Positions 6,629-6,806 of a stretch of 6,806 nt of DNA are shown here, one piece after another; within the stretch, counting starts at the first letter, position 1, and every line of letters starts with the position of its first letter. The stretch lies in NCBI GenBank assembly GCA_004293295.1, contig RDYC01000317.1:1-6806 (forward strand), written 5' to 3'. The DNA is from Bacteroidota bacterium. GTDB lineage: Bacteria > Bacteroidota > Bacteroidia > UKL13-3. Position numbers and translations under genes: made by a program. The notes under the pieces are model-generated. The model saw only the letters and a program-made list of their open reading frames with translations, searched no databases and was not told the DNA's origin.

Positions 6629-6806
6629 TTAGTAAAACGTATCCCTTCTGGTTTTATTCCACCACTTTACCAAAATAAATCCAAACAACATGCCACCCAA
6701 ATGCGCAAAATGGGCAACATTATCTGATGGGTTGTTACTTATTCCTTGATATAACTCCAATAAACCATAAAACGCCACAAAGTATTTTGCTTTAATTGGA
6801 ATTGGT
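6629..6806 (-). CDS. Rhomboid-family protein, C-terminal part
   Basis: The stop codon is at 6629-6631 and the gene continues past the right edge; 58 residues are visible. They contain the last part of a rhomboid core: PIPIKAKYF, a hydrophobic helix with LELYQGI, then SDNVAHFAHLGGMLFGF, where the histidine of AHLGG is the expected catalytic base. The protein ends soon after with a short basic tail (KWWNKTRRDTFY), lacking the long tail of the next gene. The GxSx serine lies outside the window, so activity cannot be judged. It is a second, distinct rhomboid directly ahead of the complete one and presumably heads or precedes it in the same transcript. The coding frame was found by translating the edge by eye. 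Confidence 0.88.
   Translation of the reverse strand, partial: PIPIKAKYFVAFYGLLELYQGISNNPSDNVAHFAHLGGMLFGFILVKWWNKTRRDTFY

Overview
The window looks like chromosomal DNA of a member of the phylum Bacteroidota, probably a free-living, flavobacterium-like or Chitinophagales-like lineage; the exact order cannot be read from it. The grounds are a type IX secretion (T9SS) C-terminal sorting domain, a TonB-dependent receptor with the usual Bacteroidota plug motif, AT-rich DNA, promoter-like sites of the TTG / TAnnTTTG kind, and start codons without Shine-Dalgarno sequences.

Left part (1-1270), vitamin uptake. The 5' end of a TonB-dependent outer-membrane receptor gene runs leftward out of the window. 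It has a long leader that carries a well-preserved thiamine pyrophosphate (TPP) riboswitch on the minus strand (about 468-568). A PnuC-family inner-membrane transporter runs rightward from the same intergenic region. A TPP-controlled TonB receptor beside a PnuC-type permease fits a thiamine uptake pair (outer-membrane receptor plus PnuT). The riboswitch faces only the receptor, so the permease is not behind it. A strong hairpin at 1244-1267 serves as terminator for both the permease and the convergent gene that follows.

Middle part (1271-4661), one large secreted protein. This 1065-residue minus-strand gene encodes a signal peptide, a choice-of-anchor A type domain, two PKD domains, a glycine linker, a large middle region I do not recognise, a possible carbohydrate-binding-like beta domain and a T9SS type A sorting domain. 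It is most likely displayed on or released from the cell surface. It appears to be a single-gene unit with its own promoter.

Right part (4646-6806), a membrane operon. Three minus-strand genes are packed with gaps of 12 and 2 bases: the C-terminal end of a rhomboid-family protein, a complete rhomboid intramembrane serine protease with an intact Ser/His dyad, and an endonuclease/exonuclease/phosphatase (EEP) family enzyme anchored by three N-terminal membrane segments. The order rhomboid-rhomboid-EEP is, from memory, recurrent in Bacteroidota; what the three proteins do together is not established here.

I see no tRNA, rRNA, insertion sequence, CRISPR array, prophage gene or recognisable defence system. 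The items most worth following up are the split thiamine locus, the unrecognised middle region of the secreted protein, and the tandem rhomboid/EEP operon.
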